Shown here in pieces: positions 1 through 10,372 of a DNA stretch of 64,000 nt. Made by a program: the position numbers and the translations under genes. Under the pieces are notes generated by a model. That model had not been told where the DNA came from. It saw only the letters and a list, made by a program, of their open reading frames with translations, and did not search any database. Source of the stretch: Ligustrum vulgare (lineage: Eukaryota; Streptophyta; Magnoliopsida; Lamiales; Oleaceae); contig OY743181.1 of assembly GCA_963555705.1 (NCBI GenBank), forward strand, positions 27,036,513-27,100,512. Reading direction: 5' to 3'. Numbering within the stretch: the stretch's first letter is position 1; each line of letters begins with the position of its first letter.

Positions 1-729
1 AGGTTCCATGCAAAAGTGACAGCAATTGAAGAAAGCAAGGATCTTTCAACCGTGCGAGTTGAGGAACTTGTAGGGTCATTGATGACCTATGAGTTAAATC
101 TGGCCCGAAGAAAGAAAGACAAATCACTAGGGATTGCTTTCAAGACGAACAGTGCGAACCCAGACGACACTGGCGAGACTGACGAAGATGAAAATTTCGT
201 ACTTCTCACCAGAAAATTTAAAAGGTTCCTCAAGGGCAAACAAAAAGAAAGGTCCACAAATCTTCAAGGCCAGAATCAAAAACCACAAAAACAATGGAAG
301 AAAAATAATTTCTATCCAAAAAATAATGCCAACACGTCTGAAGGAAAGCCTAAGAGTCGAATCCAATGCAGAGAATGTGAAGGATATGGACACATTACAG
401 CTGGTTGTCCTAATACTCAAAAGAAGGCCAAGGGAAGGAAGGCCATGAATGTTACGTGGAGTGATGGAGACTCAGATGAATCTGAATCAGAATTAGACAG
501 CAGTAATTCTGAAAATCAGGTAACTACCTTTATTGCTTTACAGCTGTCTGGCGCTGAATCTGGTAACTCTTCTTATGCAGATAAATCCAGATCAAATACT
601 GAAAACTTGAGGAAGGAACTTCAAGATGCAGAAGAGAAGATTCAACTGTTACAGGCCTCGCTGAGCACAGCAAGGAACGTCAACTGGACGGCGTATCTAC
701 AGTCTCAGATGATGAACAAAATAAGGTAA
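1..729 (+). pseudogene. Copia-1 gag, 5'-truncated by window edge
   Basis: The frame is open from base 1. It encodes a Copia-type gag C-terminal half: an LSTVRVEELVGSLMTYEL block typical of the domain before the nucleocapsid, a Lys/Gln/Asn-rich stretch, and a CCHC zinc knuckle (CX2CX4HX4C, from about 367) that would bind RNA in virus-like particles. After it comes a Ser/Asp/Glu-rich segment and a coiled-coil-like stretch. The frame ends at TAA 727-729, but the protein evidently continues in frame 3, where a coiled-coil reading resumes. A single frameshift around 650-700 therefore separates gag from the downstream frame. Confidence 0.85.
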
Positions 730-1625
730 GCAGGTTAAGTTCAGAACTTGCTAACGCACAAGACAAAATCAAGAAGCTGGCACGTGGATCCGTCCAGCTT
801 GATGAAATCCTGAACAGTGGCAGACCCGTCAGCCTAAAAACAGGTCTTGGATATGAAGGTAAAGGTAAAAATCATGACCATAAAATAAACTTTGTAAGAG
901 AATCTGGATACAGGTACATGGAACAGAATAAAAATCATACAGATGCATCTACCTCTCATCATCATCAATACAATGCGGCTAGGACTCAAAGCTCACATCC
1001 ATCCAGGAACTATGCAAGACGACATTTTCAGCCGAATCTGTACAAACCAGATGAGTCTGTCTATCAGAACAGCAGGAAATTTCAACCTCGACAGAATCGG
1101 CAGGATACATCCGTTTTCCAGGTATTCTGTAATTTTTGTGCTAAATCTGGTCATGATGTATTTAGGTGTCATGAGTACTTGAAGTTTATCAATTCACACA
1201 AAAGAAGACTTGTTTCTAGACAAGAGAAGAAAATTCGAACGAATGCTTATGTAGTGCAATTGTCTTTGAGTGCTTTGATCCCTAACACATGGTATTTTGA
1301 TAGTGGTTGTTCTAGACACATGACGGGTGATCTCTCTCTACTCACACATTTTGAAAAAGGCGAAACAGGTGCTGTTACATTTGGTGATGGCCAAAAGGGT
1401 AAGATAGATGGATCTGGGATCATCAACATTAAGGGATTGCCTACATTAACTAATGTCTTATATGTTATAGGGCTTAAGGAAAATTTGATCAGTGTAGGAA
1501 AATTGTGTGATGATAACTTGGTTGTCATGTTTTCAAAAGAATATTGCAAGGTTTTAAGTTGTGACAAGAAATCTAACCCGTTAAAGAGTGGTTTATTTAA
1601 GGGAGTAAGATCTAGAGATAAATGA
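730..1625 (+). pseudogene. Copia-1 gag tail and aspartic protease
   Basis: Frame 3, continuous with the rest of pol. It holds a second CCHC-like motif (CNFCAKSGHDVFRC, from 1128) and then the Copia protease signature YFDSGCSRHMTG, with the catalytic Asp codon at 1299. The protease would process the gag-pol polyprotein. The frame stops at TGA 1623-1625 and continues in the same frame afterwards, so the break is a nonsense change and not an indel. The first ATG in this stretch is at 918, but it is internal to the polyprotein and not a natural start. Confidence 0.85.
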
Positions 1626-2732
1626 TATACACTTGAGAGTCTCGAAACTTGCAATTCTGTTAAAACCAAAAATGAGAAATTGTGGCACAAAAGATTAGGA
1701 CACCTAAACTACCATGATCTCATGAGGCTGACCAGACTACAGGCTGTGAGAGGCTTACCCAGCATAAAAAATATTCCAGATGAAATCTGTGGTGATTGTC
1801 AAAAGTGTAAGAAAATTAGAAGTCAACATAAACCAGGTACATCCATTAATACATCTCATATACTTGAACTAATTTACATGGATTTGATGGGTCCTATCCA
1901 AAAGGAAAGTATTGGTGGCAAGAGGTATATTTATGTATGTGTTGATGATTTCTCCAGATACACCTGGGTCATGTTTATTCGAGATAAATCTGATACCTTT
2001 GACAATTTTGTTAATCTTTTTCAGAAATTGAACAATGAAAAGGCAGATGAATAGGTAAAAGTCAAAAGGATCAGAAGTGACCATGGGAGAGAATTTGAAA
2101 ACTCCGAGTTTGCTGATTTTTGTATCCAATACGGGATCAAGCATGAGTACTCGTCCCCAAAGACTCCTCAATAGAATGGAGTGGTGGAAAGGAAAAATAG
2201 AACTCTACAAGAGATGGCTCGTGTCATGCTAAATAGCAACCAATTGCCCACAAAATTTTGGGCAGAAGCTATAAACACTGCTTGTTATATTGTCAATAGA
2301 GTCATGCTTAGATCTGGAACAAAACAAACTCCATATGAAATTTGGAAGGGTAGAAAACCTAGGGTTGACTACTTTCATGCCTTCGGAAGTAAATGCTATA
2401 CTTTGAAAGATAGAGAACACCTAGGAAAATTTGACTCAAAATCGAATGATGAAGTATTTTTGGGTTATGCTGAAAATAGTAGGGCCTATAGAGTTTACAA
2501 TCTAAGAACTCAAACTGTTCTTGAGTCTATTAATGTGAAAGTGGATGACACTAATTGTTTAAATTCTGATTTGCAGAAAGCAGATGGTGATCAACTGGAA
2601 ATTCCACCAAAAGAAAGAGCTGGAACTGAAAAATCAGAAGAAGAACAGCATCGAGCTGAAAGTCTCAATGATACTAAAGAATCCGATCAGGATGAGTCTG
2701 GGCACCCAGTAATATCTAAAGATCGAGAATAA
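1626..2732 (+). pseudogene. Copia-1 integrase
   Basis: It begins with the GAG-pre-integrase zinc region (WHKRLGHLN... and CGDCQKC) and continues into the integrase core. The DDE-type catalytic residues can be located: Asp in YMDLMGP (codon 1881), Asp in SDHGRE (codon 2079) and Glu in VVERKN (codon 2187). Stops at TAG 2052 and TAG 2172 flank the second Asp, and TAA 2730 ends the stretch. All are in the pol frame. The C-terminal part (2181-2732) has the ...PYEIWKGRKP...FGSKCY block usual after the core, then an acidic linker. Confidence 0.87.
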
Positions 2733-3752
2733 TCTGATGACCCAGATACACCTGATATTACTGAATCAGAAGCATCGAGACTACCACCTGCTAGGATCCA
2801 AAATGCACATCCACTTGACAACATTCTCACTGATATGTCTAAGAAAAATGTGACCAGAAGAAAATTTGCTGAGATGAGTAACATCTGTCATATGTCTCAA
2901 ATCGAGCCTAAAAATGTCAAATAAGCTTTGACAGATGAACACTGGGTACAGGCTATGCAGGAGGAACTTAATCAAATTGAAAGAAACAATGTCTGGGAGC
3001 TGGTTCCACGTCCTAAAGAAGGTAATCTAATTGGAACCAAATGGATCTTCAAGAATAAGTCAAATGACCAAGGAAATGTGGTAAGAAATAAAGCCAGACT
3101 TGTTGCTCAAGGCTATACCCAGATTGAAGGGATAGACTTTGACGAGACATTTGCTCCTGTAGCCAGACTGGAATCCATCAGGCTGTTGCTAGCCGTGTCC
3201 TGCTACATCAACTTCAGACTATTTCAGATGGATGTCAAAAGTGCCTTTCTGAATGGTGTGCTTAATGAGGAAGCCTATGTGGAGCAGCCTCAAGGGTTCA
3301 CAGATCCATCTCACCCAGATTATGTCTTTATACTCAAAAAGGCGTTATATGGGTTGAAACAAGCTCCCAGAGCTTGGTATGAAAGGCTCACATCATTCTT
3401 GCTAAGTAATGGATACAAAAGGGGAGGAACTAATAAAAATCTTTTCATTAAGCATCTAAATCCTGGACTAACTGTAGCTCAAATATATGTTGATGACATA
3501 GTATTTGGGTCTACATCGAAGTCCAAAATTAATGAATTTATAAATACAATGAAAAGAGAATTTGAAATGAGTATGGTTGGTGAGCTAACCTTTTTCCTCG
3601 GATTGCAGGTACAGCAAGATGAATCTGGCATATTCATATCTCAAGCAAAGTACGCTAAAAATCTGGTGAAGAAATCTGGACTTGAAGATGCAAAGGCTAT
3701 GAAAACTCCCATGGCGACTACTCTAAAACTCTCAAAGGATGACAGTGGTTAG
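2733..3752 (+). pseudogene. Copia-1 reverse transcriptase
   Basis: After the acidic linker and a stop at TAA 2922 comes a nearly complete RVT_2-type reverse transcriptase. Visible blocks are WELVPRP, GTKWIFKNK, ARLVAQGYTQ, DVKSAFLNG, ALYGLKQAPRAWYE and the catalytic YVDD (codons 3486-3497). It would copy element RNA into cDNA. The stretch closes at TAG 3750, where relatives usually have Trp (TGG), so a single transition may explain it. The catalytic residues are intact, so decay is by nonsense codons only. Confidence 0.9.
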
Positions 3753-4433
3753 GATGTAGATCCATCTCTTTACAGAAGCATGATTGGAAGTCTTCTGTAC
3801 CTTACTACCAGTAGGCCAGATATATCCTTCAGTGTTAGAGTTTGTGCAAGATATCAAGCCAAACCTAAGGAATCTCATGTTGCTACTGTGAAAAGAATCA
3901 TCAGATATGTAAGTGGTACGTTGAGTTACGGAATTTGGTTTACACGAGATACCACTGCCAATCTTGCAGGTTTTTCAGACGCAGATTTGGCTGGGAACGT
4001 AGATGATCGAAAGAGTACATCTGGAGGATGTTTCTACATTGGGAACAATTTGGTGGCATGGCTAAGTAGAAAGCAAAATTCAGTGTCACTATCCACAGCC
4101 GAAGCTGAATATATAGCAGCTGGGAGTTGCTGTACACAACTCCTGTGGGTGAAACAAATGTTGGAGGACTATGGAATCTCTACAGAACAAGCCACTATGT
4201 ATTGTGACAACACCAGCGCCATCAATATCTCAAAAAATCCAGTCCAGCACTCCAGAACAAAACATATTGACATCAGACACCACTTCATTAGAGAATTGGT
4301 GGAACAAAAGATTATCAATCTGGAGCACATACAGACTGATCTACAGCTTGCAGATTTGTTTCCTAAGGCCCCCGATACTGTCAAATTTGAAAGCCTTAGG
4401 AAACAAATTGGAGTGTCACCTCCTTCTGAATAG
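3753..4433 (+). pseudogene. Copia-1 RNase H
   Basis: This is the terminal RNase H domain of pol, in the same frame as RT. Motifs seen are GFSDADLAGNVDDRKSTSGG (first acidic residues), SLSTAEAEYIA (Glu), YCDNTSAINISKNP (Asp) and TKHIDIRHHFIRE near the end. It would degrade the RNA strand of the RNA-DNA hybrid during reverse transcription. The frame ends at TAG 4431-4433, which is the natural position for the pol terminus. Confidence 0.9.
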
Positions 4434-5619
4434 GAACGTGCATATTTCAAAAAAAAATTGTTGTTTTTTCTTTTTATTGCATGTATTTAAGTTATCATGT
4501 TTTTGCTTACAGATATATCTGAGTACTTATGGCTGATAACGAGACAGATACGTCTGGCTGATAGCAGTCAACATGTCTCCTGATGAATTTAACTAGCACT
4601 CAAATTTGGACAATCCTAAGGATAAGTCACTGCTGTCTATGTCATATGGTTGTTACTGGATGAGATTTCATATTCTATGTGTAGACCTATGATCTAAATC
4701 TTGCTTGTAGCATTGCACGCATTTTTCTTATTATCCAAGGGCAGGGCTAGTGGAAAAGAAGGCTTCCTATCCAAGCCAAGTTCATACCCTTTAGCTTCAA
4801 AATACGATGAATTGATATAAATGTGGTAATGTTGTAGAAGTAAGGGGAAAACCTAGTAAGATAACTTCTGGGGATTGTGTGAATCTACCAATCCAAGCCA
4901 AGTTCATACCCTTCTTCTAACCTAAAGGGGAACATACTGTAAGATAACTTCTGGGGATTGTGTGAAGCTGTTTCCACCTCCAAAAGATATTGCCACAATA
5001 TAGAAAAAGTCGGCAAGCCGGATTTGAGAAAATGCACTTCTTATAGATTTTGATCGGTCTTATTATGCATTACGGTGACAAATCGATAAGTCAGGGTAAT
5101 CATATGATTTTTGACAGTATGTGGATGACTAAGGATTGCTCGGATCACACACGCACATTAATCAACTTAATCATACACGTGGTGGACTGTCTACTGCCAG
5201 ATATATCTGACTCAACAGATGCCAACAAATGCTCAGACGTGTCTCAGGTATACATATGCATTTAGATTTTTCTTATTCACGACTTTTAGATTTTATTCTG
5301 AAAATCTTTATTTTTAAGGAAGTATATCGTGGGTTAATATGTGCAAAATCTTGCAGAACAAATCAGTTGATTGTGTAGCCCAAAATTTTGGTAATCTATT
5401 TGTTTCCTAATTCTTAAAATATTTTGTTTCTATACTTATCTATTTTTTAAAAGGAAAGAAGTTGACAAGAATCAGGATTCTCCAGTTACCATAATGAACT
5501 CTAATTCCTTTCATATTAGACTCCCTCTTAAACCCCAAAAACCCTCATACTTCTTATAAAACTCGTGTACCAAAGTCTGAAAACCCCAAATCCTCACACC
5601 GAAAACCCTACCTTCCGTC

Positions 5620-5621
<2 letters not shown>
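4434..5621 (+). other. Copia-1 post-pol non-coding region with CAGANNNNTCTG palindromes
   Basis: No credible coding sequence. Three copies of CAGA-N4-TCTG lie at 4510 (CAGATATATCTG), 4545 (CAGATACGTCTG) and 5198 (CAGATATATCTG), with a related CAGACGTGTCTC at 5234. A 36-base phrase beginning CCAAGCCAAGTTCATACC is partly repeated at about 4771 and 4894, and ACTTCTGGGGATTGTGTGAA occurs twice (near 4864 and 4947). This suggests local duplication in the region between pol and the accessory ORF. Confidence 0.6.

Positions 5622-5691
<70 letters not shown>
5622..5691 (+). repeat. (CT)n microsatellite in leader of accessory ORF
   Basis: An uninterrupted CT tract of about 70 bases ends about 24 bases before the ATG at 5715. 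A CT-rich leader just ahead of a start codon is common in plant 5' UTRs. Confidence 0.95.
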
Positions 5692-5694
<3 letters not shown>

Positions 5695-5714
5695 ACAATA
5701 ATAATAATACAGAC

Positions 5715-7485
5715 ATGGCAAGGAGCAAACAAGTCGGAAGAAGGAGAATCACAAGAGGAGGTGGCGAAGCATCATCTGCACTGAACCCATCTGCGGAGGG
5801 AACTCCGAGCCGCACCATTGTTCCTGCACCGCCTTCCGGAACCAGCCCAACGCCGACCTCACTCTCCACCGCCAGTACTACTCCTACACCTGCTCTTCTC
5901 ATGGCCCAAATAAGCAGAAGCACGCCTATTATTTCACAAACCATGGGCGTCAATCTGGCCCCCTGTTCAGGAGATCTCGGATTCAGCCATATCTCTCCAT
6001 TAGACATTCGAAGTAAACTGCAGGGAGCCCAAAAACTTGTTGCCATGAAAAGTGCAAGGGATGCGAAAACTGGGGTTGAAGGAGGAGGAGATGAATCGGG
6101 TGAGACTGAATCTGGTGATGAAAAGAAAATACAGGAGGAGCAGGACGAATCTGGGGAAGACGAAAAATCTGAAGAAGAAAAGGAAGGAGCAGAATCTGAG
6201 GATGATGCACCACCAGAAGAGCCAGAGGAATCTGAGGATGCAGACGAGTCTGAGCAGTTGGAAGAAGAGTCTGAGAAAGAAACTGTTATTTCAGACAGAA
6301 AAGGAAAACAAAAGGTAGCAGCTACTGTGAGTTCTAAGAAGAAAAAAGGTGACTCGACTGCGGGTCCAGTAAGATCCAGGTTTGATATTTCTTCATTCGT
6401 CTGCACCCCCATGCAGACAGCAAGAGGTATGTTTACCCCATTCAGTTTCAAATGTTGGTCATCTGAAGCATACAATGATTTTAAAAAACATATTTCGAGT
6501 AAACGATTGCATTATGAGTCTAGGGTGACTGTAGGCGAATTTGATGACTTTGAGATTGATGATATAGTGTCATATTTTGGATTGAAAAAGTTGACTGAGT
6601 GTAAGGGAGACATCAATGAGACTCTGGTCAAGGAATTTTATGCCAATATCCCCATTGATTAAGAATTCCAGATTCTTTTGACTGAGTTCTTTTTACCACT
6701 ACACTTTTTGTTAGGGGACAGTTAATTAAGATTTCGGCAAAAGAACTCAGGAAGTGGTTAGAACTGAATGATGATGTGGCTGATGAGGATGAGTCTATGG
6801 AGGCCACTAATGATGAAATTGCTATGGAGTTGTCGGGGGGAAAGATCACATGGCCAGTAAAAGGGTTAAAACAATTGCCTAGGTCTGAAATGTCAAAGAA
6901 ATATCAAATCCTGCACAAAATTGTTAAGGCAAATTTTGACCAACTAATTCATGATTCGAGTTTTAAGCGAGAATCTGCTAGAACCCTTTTTCTGCTGGGG
7001 ACCAAAAGGAATATTGACCTTGCGACCCGAATCTGGAATTCTATCATTGGAAGAGTGTCGGGAAGTGGTCCTAGACAAGGTAACACTTATCTGTTGGTTT
7101 ATCCATGGGTTATTTCACAATTTTTGAATGATCAGGGTATCCAAACATTGGAGGATGATGTGGTGGTCACCCCCAAGGTGTTAAACAGAGGGAGATGCAG
7201 AAAAACCTTGGAGGCGCAGACGGGTCAAAAGAAGCAGGTTTTGGATGAAACTACTGGGAGTCAGTTATCAGCTGATACAGTGCCAGGCTCGGTCAGGTGG
7301 AAGCAGAAAATGCTGGGATGAAAGCTGATTTATCTGCCCTTGGTGTACGGGTTAAGCGTCTGGAGGACACACTTGATCAGTTGCTTGGAGGATCTTCAAA
7401 AGATGTGGCTCTAGTCGAAGCCAAGGAAAAGAGAAAGGTTGCAGCCAAAAAGCTCCCTGCCTCGAAGAAGCAAAAGAAGCCCTGA
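5715..7485 (+). pseudogene. Copia-1 post-pol accessory ORF (plant transposon-associated protein, possibly env-position)
   Basis: The ATG at 5715 starts a basic N-terminus (MARSKQVGRRRITRGG), then a Ser/Thr/Pro-rich stretch. A very acidic E/D/S segment follows (about 6060-6290), then a globular part (about 6370-6660). The frame shifts near 6660-6710, continues at 6710-7321, and shifts again near 7300. The last piece (7297-7485) has a heptad-like segment (VRVKRLEDTLDQLL) and a Lys-rich tail resembling a nuclear localisation signal. It sits between pol and the 3' LTR, where Sireviruses may carry an env-like ORF, but no signal peptide or membrane segment is visible. The middle part resembles what is often annotated as 'putative plant transposon protein'; that assignment is from memory of the family and is weak. 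Function unknown. Confidence 0.7.
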
Positions 7486-7849
7486 GTCTGATCTCCACCC
7501 TGCCAGTTCCATCTGATCATTTTCAATAATTTTGAAACAATTTTCTTATGTTTTTAAAACTACTGGTCCTATGATTGGATTTAGGTTGAGAATCTTTGCA
7601 TGCAGGTTTTGTGAACCATATGGCTTCTCCTCATTCTCCGAAAAGGGGGAGTAGCATTAGCATGGATATTATCTTTTTCATTTATGCTCTCTATGTGTTA
7701 ATTTCTTTACATGCATCTTGATTGTTGATTGTGTTTATCCTGATGCATATCTTAAGGGGGAGATTTTTGATAGGGGGAGCTAATTAATTTCTTGTGATCG
7801 TTAAAAGATGATTGGTTTCGGAAAAATAGAAAAAGCCAAAGGGGGAGAT
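7486..7849 (+). promoter_or_regulatory. Copia-1 multiple polypurine tracts
   Basis: Four purine tracts with GGGGGAG cores occur: near 7645 (AAAAGGGGGAG), 7755 (AAGGGGGAGA), 7772 (TAGGGGGAG) and 7838-7848 (AAAGGGGGAGA). The last directly abuts the LTR start and should prime plus-strand DNA synthesis. Multiplied polypurine tracts are a described Sirevirus trait. Confidence 0.75.
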
Positions 7850-8470
7850 TGTTAATTCTATGATATTGGCATTTCCTATTTTTCACGAATGTATAATTTA
7901 ATAAAACTTGATTTAATTACTAAATACGTGTATTTAGTAATTTATTAAGTTCAATTAAATTATGCAATTTATTTCTTATTTTCGAGAAATACAATTTATT
8001 GTAAATATAATGTTCAAGAAAATATTGATATATATTTGATCATAATCTTGGAAATTTTTATCACAATCTCGAAAATATTATGGTAATATTCTTGATAATA
8101 TTCTTGACATACAAGCTTATTCCAGATATGGTAAGTATCTTCTAAATATGGTCAAGAATATTTCAATCTTATCTTTAAATATGGTTAGATGATCTTGGTC
8201 GAAAATCTTGATCATAAAGGATCTTGATAAGGGCCGAAAATATGAAGTCCATATTTATGTTAATCACGTGATTGATTAACTTATGGTAAGATTTTACATG
8301 ATTTATCTATATCTTGGTTATGGTAAGATTTAGTTAAGAATATTTATCTGCCTAAGCAAGATTCATCTGGTACTGCGCTAAACAAACTTAACGAATTACT
8401 GTTAACTGGTTACTATCCAGACTTGTCTGTGATAGTCTGTTTATGAAACTTAGGCAACTTTAAATTTTCA
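7850..8470 (+). repeat. Copia-1 3' LTR
   Basis: It begins TGTTAATTC immediately after the purine tract and ends ...AAATTTTCA, where Gypsy-A LTR homology begins. Inside are a perfect inverted repeat, ATTACTAAATAC-GT-GTATTTAGTAAT (7916-7941), and another CAGACTTGTCTG (8418-8429). The right boundary is inferred from the neighbouring homology, not from a second LTR, so it may be a few bases off. Confidence 0.7.
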
Positions 8471-8821
8471 GTTGAATTAGGAGAAGTGGGAGGACCTATT
8501 AAGGGCATTACCATTCATCTATAAAAACAAGAAACGACTAGATTGAGGGGAGAAACCTACTGGGAAGTTTTAAAGTCCTAAAGTGGTGACTTTCATCTTT
8601 AATATACATAGATACGCAAAGCTAGGCAGAATATATAAAATCAGGGGAGAAAATTTGGCTGGGAATAATTGGAGGTCGGTGGCAGCTTTGGGAACAAAGA
8701 AGTCGACAGCAACTTTGGGACTGAAAAAGAAGTGGAGTTCGGCTGGAATTTTGTGCATATATTTCAAGGAGTGTGAACTGCAAAGAGGGGCATGACTGAA
8801 TGAACTAAAAACGGTACAAGT
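8471..8821 (+). repeat. Gypsy-A 5' LTR, middle fragment
   Basis: Homologous to three separated pieces of the second LTR: GTTGAATTAGGAGAAGTGGG near 19935, the AAAACAAGAGA...GAGGGGAGAAA part near 30020, and the CAGCAACGACTTTGGG part near 31226. Copia-1 abuts it on the left and Copia-2 on the right. About 120 bases here (8581-8703) have no partner in the second LTR, where insertion D lies. Confidence 0.75.
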
Positions 8822-9198
8822 TGTTGGAATAGTGTCCAAGTCCAATTAGTTAGGCCGGACTTGGGTTGGCCCAAGTTCATTATCTCTACCGTAATTAGGT
8901 TTAGCGTAAACCTATAAGTACTGGATTAGTCACAAGACAACTAGGGCTTTGAGCCGTCTTTTTGGTTGCTAGCACAACCTCTTCCAGATCCTAACTTACT
9001 GTGTGGATCATTGTCAGAGGCTGGACATTTGGACAGCTGGGGTGATGAGATTTTTACATCCTGCACCAGGATTCAGATCCACGAGATTCATCAAAGGTAC
9101 AATTCGAATCACAAATTCTATTAAGTGCGAGGTTGATCCGGGCTATGGTTTCGAGTTTGTTTAATTTTTGATGTACATGTATGACCCGAAACTTTACA
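8822..9198 (+). repeat. Copia-2 5' LTR
   Basis: 377 bases from TGTTGGAATAGTG to ...GAAACTTTACA, aligned end to end with 15361-15738. Confidence 0.92.
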
Positions 9199-9199
9199 G

Positions 9200-9212
9200 T
9201 GGTATCAGAGCC
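9200..9212 (+). promoter_or_regulatory. Copia-2 primer binding site, initiator tRNA-Met type
   Basis: TGGTATCAGAGCC follows the LTR by one base. It is the usual Ty1/Copia primer site complementary to the 3' end of initiator tRNA-Met. Confidence 0.93.
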
Positions 9213-9375
9213 AAGTTGTTACTCGTTAGAGTTTGTTAAATTCTTTGATGAATTCAATATGATTAAAGCAGTTTTTCTTGTTTCTAGATTTTGAAAATTA
9301 ATTTTCTTGTTTCAAATCAGATTTTGAAAAAAATATTAATTTTGGGTCCAACATGTGGTTGGAGTAACTGGTAGC

Positions 9376-9773
9376 CAGTGTTCTAAAATGCGTAATGCGT
9401 TGCGATGCGTCGAGGTCGAGAATCAAGAATCACAAGTTTAGGCGTGTCAATGCGAAGAATAAGCGTCATAATGCGTTTCGTATTTTTAATATTCTTTTTA
9501 TTATTTTAAGACATTAAATAGATTTTTATATAAAAAATAGATTTTTTACCCTTAATAAAAAAAACTGATTAGGCGGCGTCTAGGCGGGATTAGGCGCGCC
9601 TAGGCGAGATTAGGCGCGCCTAGGCACGTTTAATCCCGCCTAGGCGCGCCTAGGTGGTCAAAAAAAACCGTTGACCACATTTTTACGCGCATACCACTTA
9701 TTCAACGTGTTTTGGTCACGCATCGCGCCTAGGCGGCGCATTTTCGCGCATTTTAGAACATTTTAGAACACTG
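9376..9773 (+). mobile_element. hAT-like MITE, 398 bp
   Basis: It starts CAGTGTTCTAAAATG and ends with the inverted form CATTTTAGAACACTG. The interior is rich in TAGGCGCGCCTAGGCG motifs. These termini resemble common plant hAT-like MITEs. Flanks carry an imperfect 17-18 base direct duplication (TTGGAGTAACTGGTAGC left, TTGGCAGTAACTGTTGTC right). No coding capacity. Confidence 0.75.
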
Positions 9774-10372
9774 TTGGCAGTAACTGTTGTCACTGGAAGC
9801 ACGCAGTGGCACAGCCACTCAAGGCCACAGTAACTTGAACTCACATCACCGTTGCACCCGTAGTTACGCAGCGTAGTAAACGCTGCCTCTATATACAGTG
9901 CCATGGGCTCGCTTATGTAGCGGCGATTATCCCTGCTGCACCTAGCAACAGTAGCGATTGCCACTGTTATACAAAAGAGCGAAGCACCTTTGTTGCTTCA
10001 CAACGGTCAGAGGCGGCCACTGAATGTCAGTGACGACCTGAGGTAGGGGCGGCTATTGAGTTTTACCGCTGCATTAGTAGATGCGGTGATGGTGCCGCCT
10101 AGAAATGACGGGGAGAAGAGCGGCATGAAAGGGTAGAAATTTCAAGGTTTTCTCGGTTGGGTAGATTTTGGAGGCGGGGGCCTCGTCTGCAATTTTGGAA
10201 ATTGTAGGGGCCGTTTTGCAATTTTCTCTTAGGGTTTTGAAATTAGGGCAGGGGCTTCTCTTGAAATTTTGGAAGTTTCGGGGTGCTACATGCAAATTCA
10301 TTTCAGGGTTAAATTTACAACTTTAAAAAAGGGATATGGGATGTTTTTGAAATTTTTGAAATTATAAAATTT
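9774..10372 (+). other. Copia-2 leader region, non-coding
   Basis: A relatively GC-rich stretch (GCAGTGGC, GCGGCGAT, GGCGGCCACTG) followed by G-rich lines with AGGGTTTTGAAATTAGGG. Short ORFs on both strands show no recognisable domain. Its position between primer site and gag suggests an untranslated leader. Confidence 0.5.

Larger units (their letters stand above)
1..8470 (+). mobile_element. Copia-1: Sirevirus-like Ty1/Copia retrotransposon, 5' end outside window
   Basis: Order seen on the + strand: gag with a zinc knuckle, aspartic protease, integrase, reverse transcriptase, RNase H, a long post-pol region with an extra ORF, several GGGGGAG purine tracts, and one LTR (7850-8470). gag-PR-INT-RT-RH is the Ty1/Copia order. 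The large post-pol region with an accessory ORF and multiple purine tracts is typical of the Sirevirus lineage. The 5' LTR and gag start lie before base 1. The right end falls at TTTTCA (8470), next to sequence homologous to the Gypsy-A LTR (GTTGAATTAGGAG also occurs near 19935), so the element interrupted that LTR. All ORFs carry stops or frameshifts, so it is not autonomous now. Confidence 0.88.

Noticed and set aside
5690..6475. 261-codon minus-strand frame opposite the accessory ORF
   Set aside because: Ser/Asp-rich shadow of the acidic Glu/Ser segment on the + strand.
9716..10301. Two short minus-strand frames in the Copia-2 leader
   Set aside because: No domain, no partner in other frames, in a non-coding leader next to a MITE.
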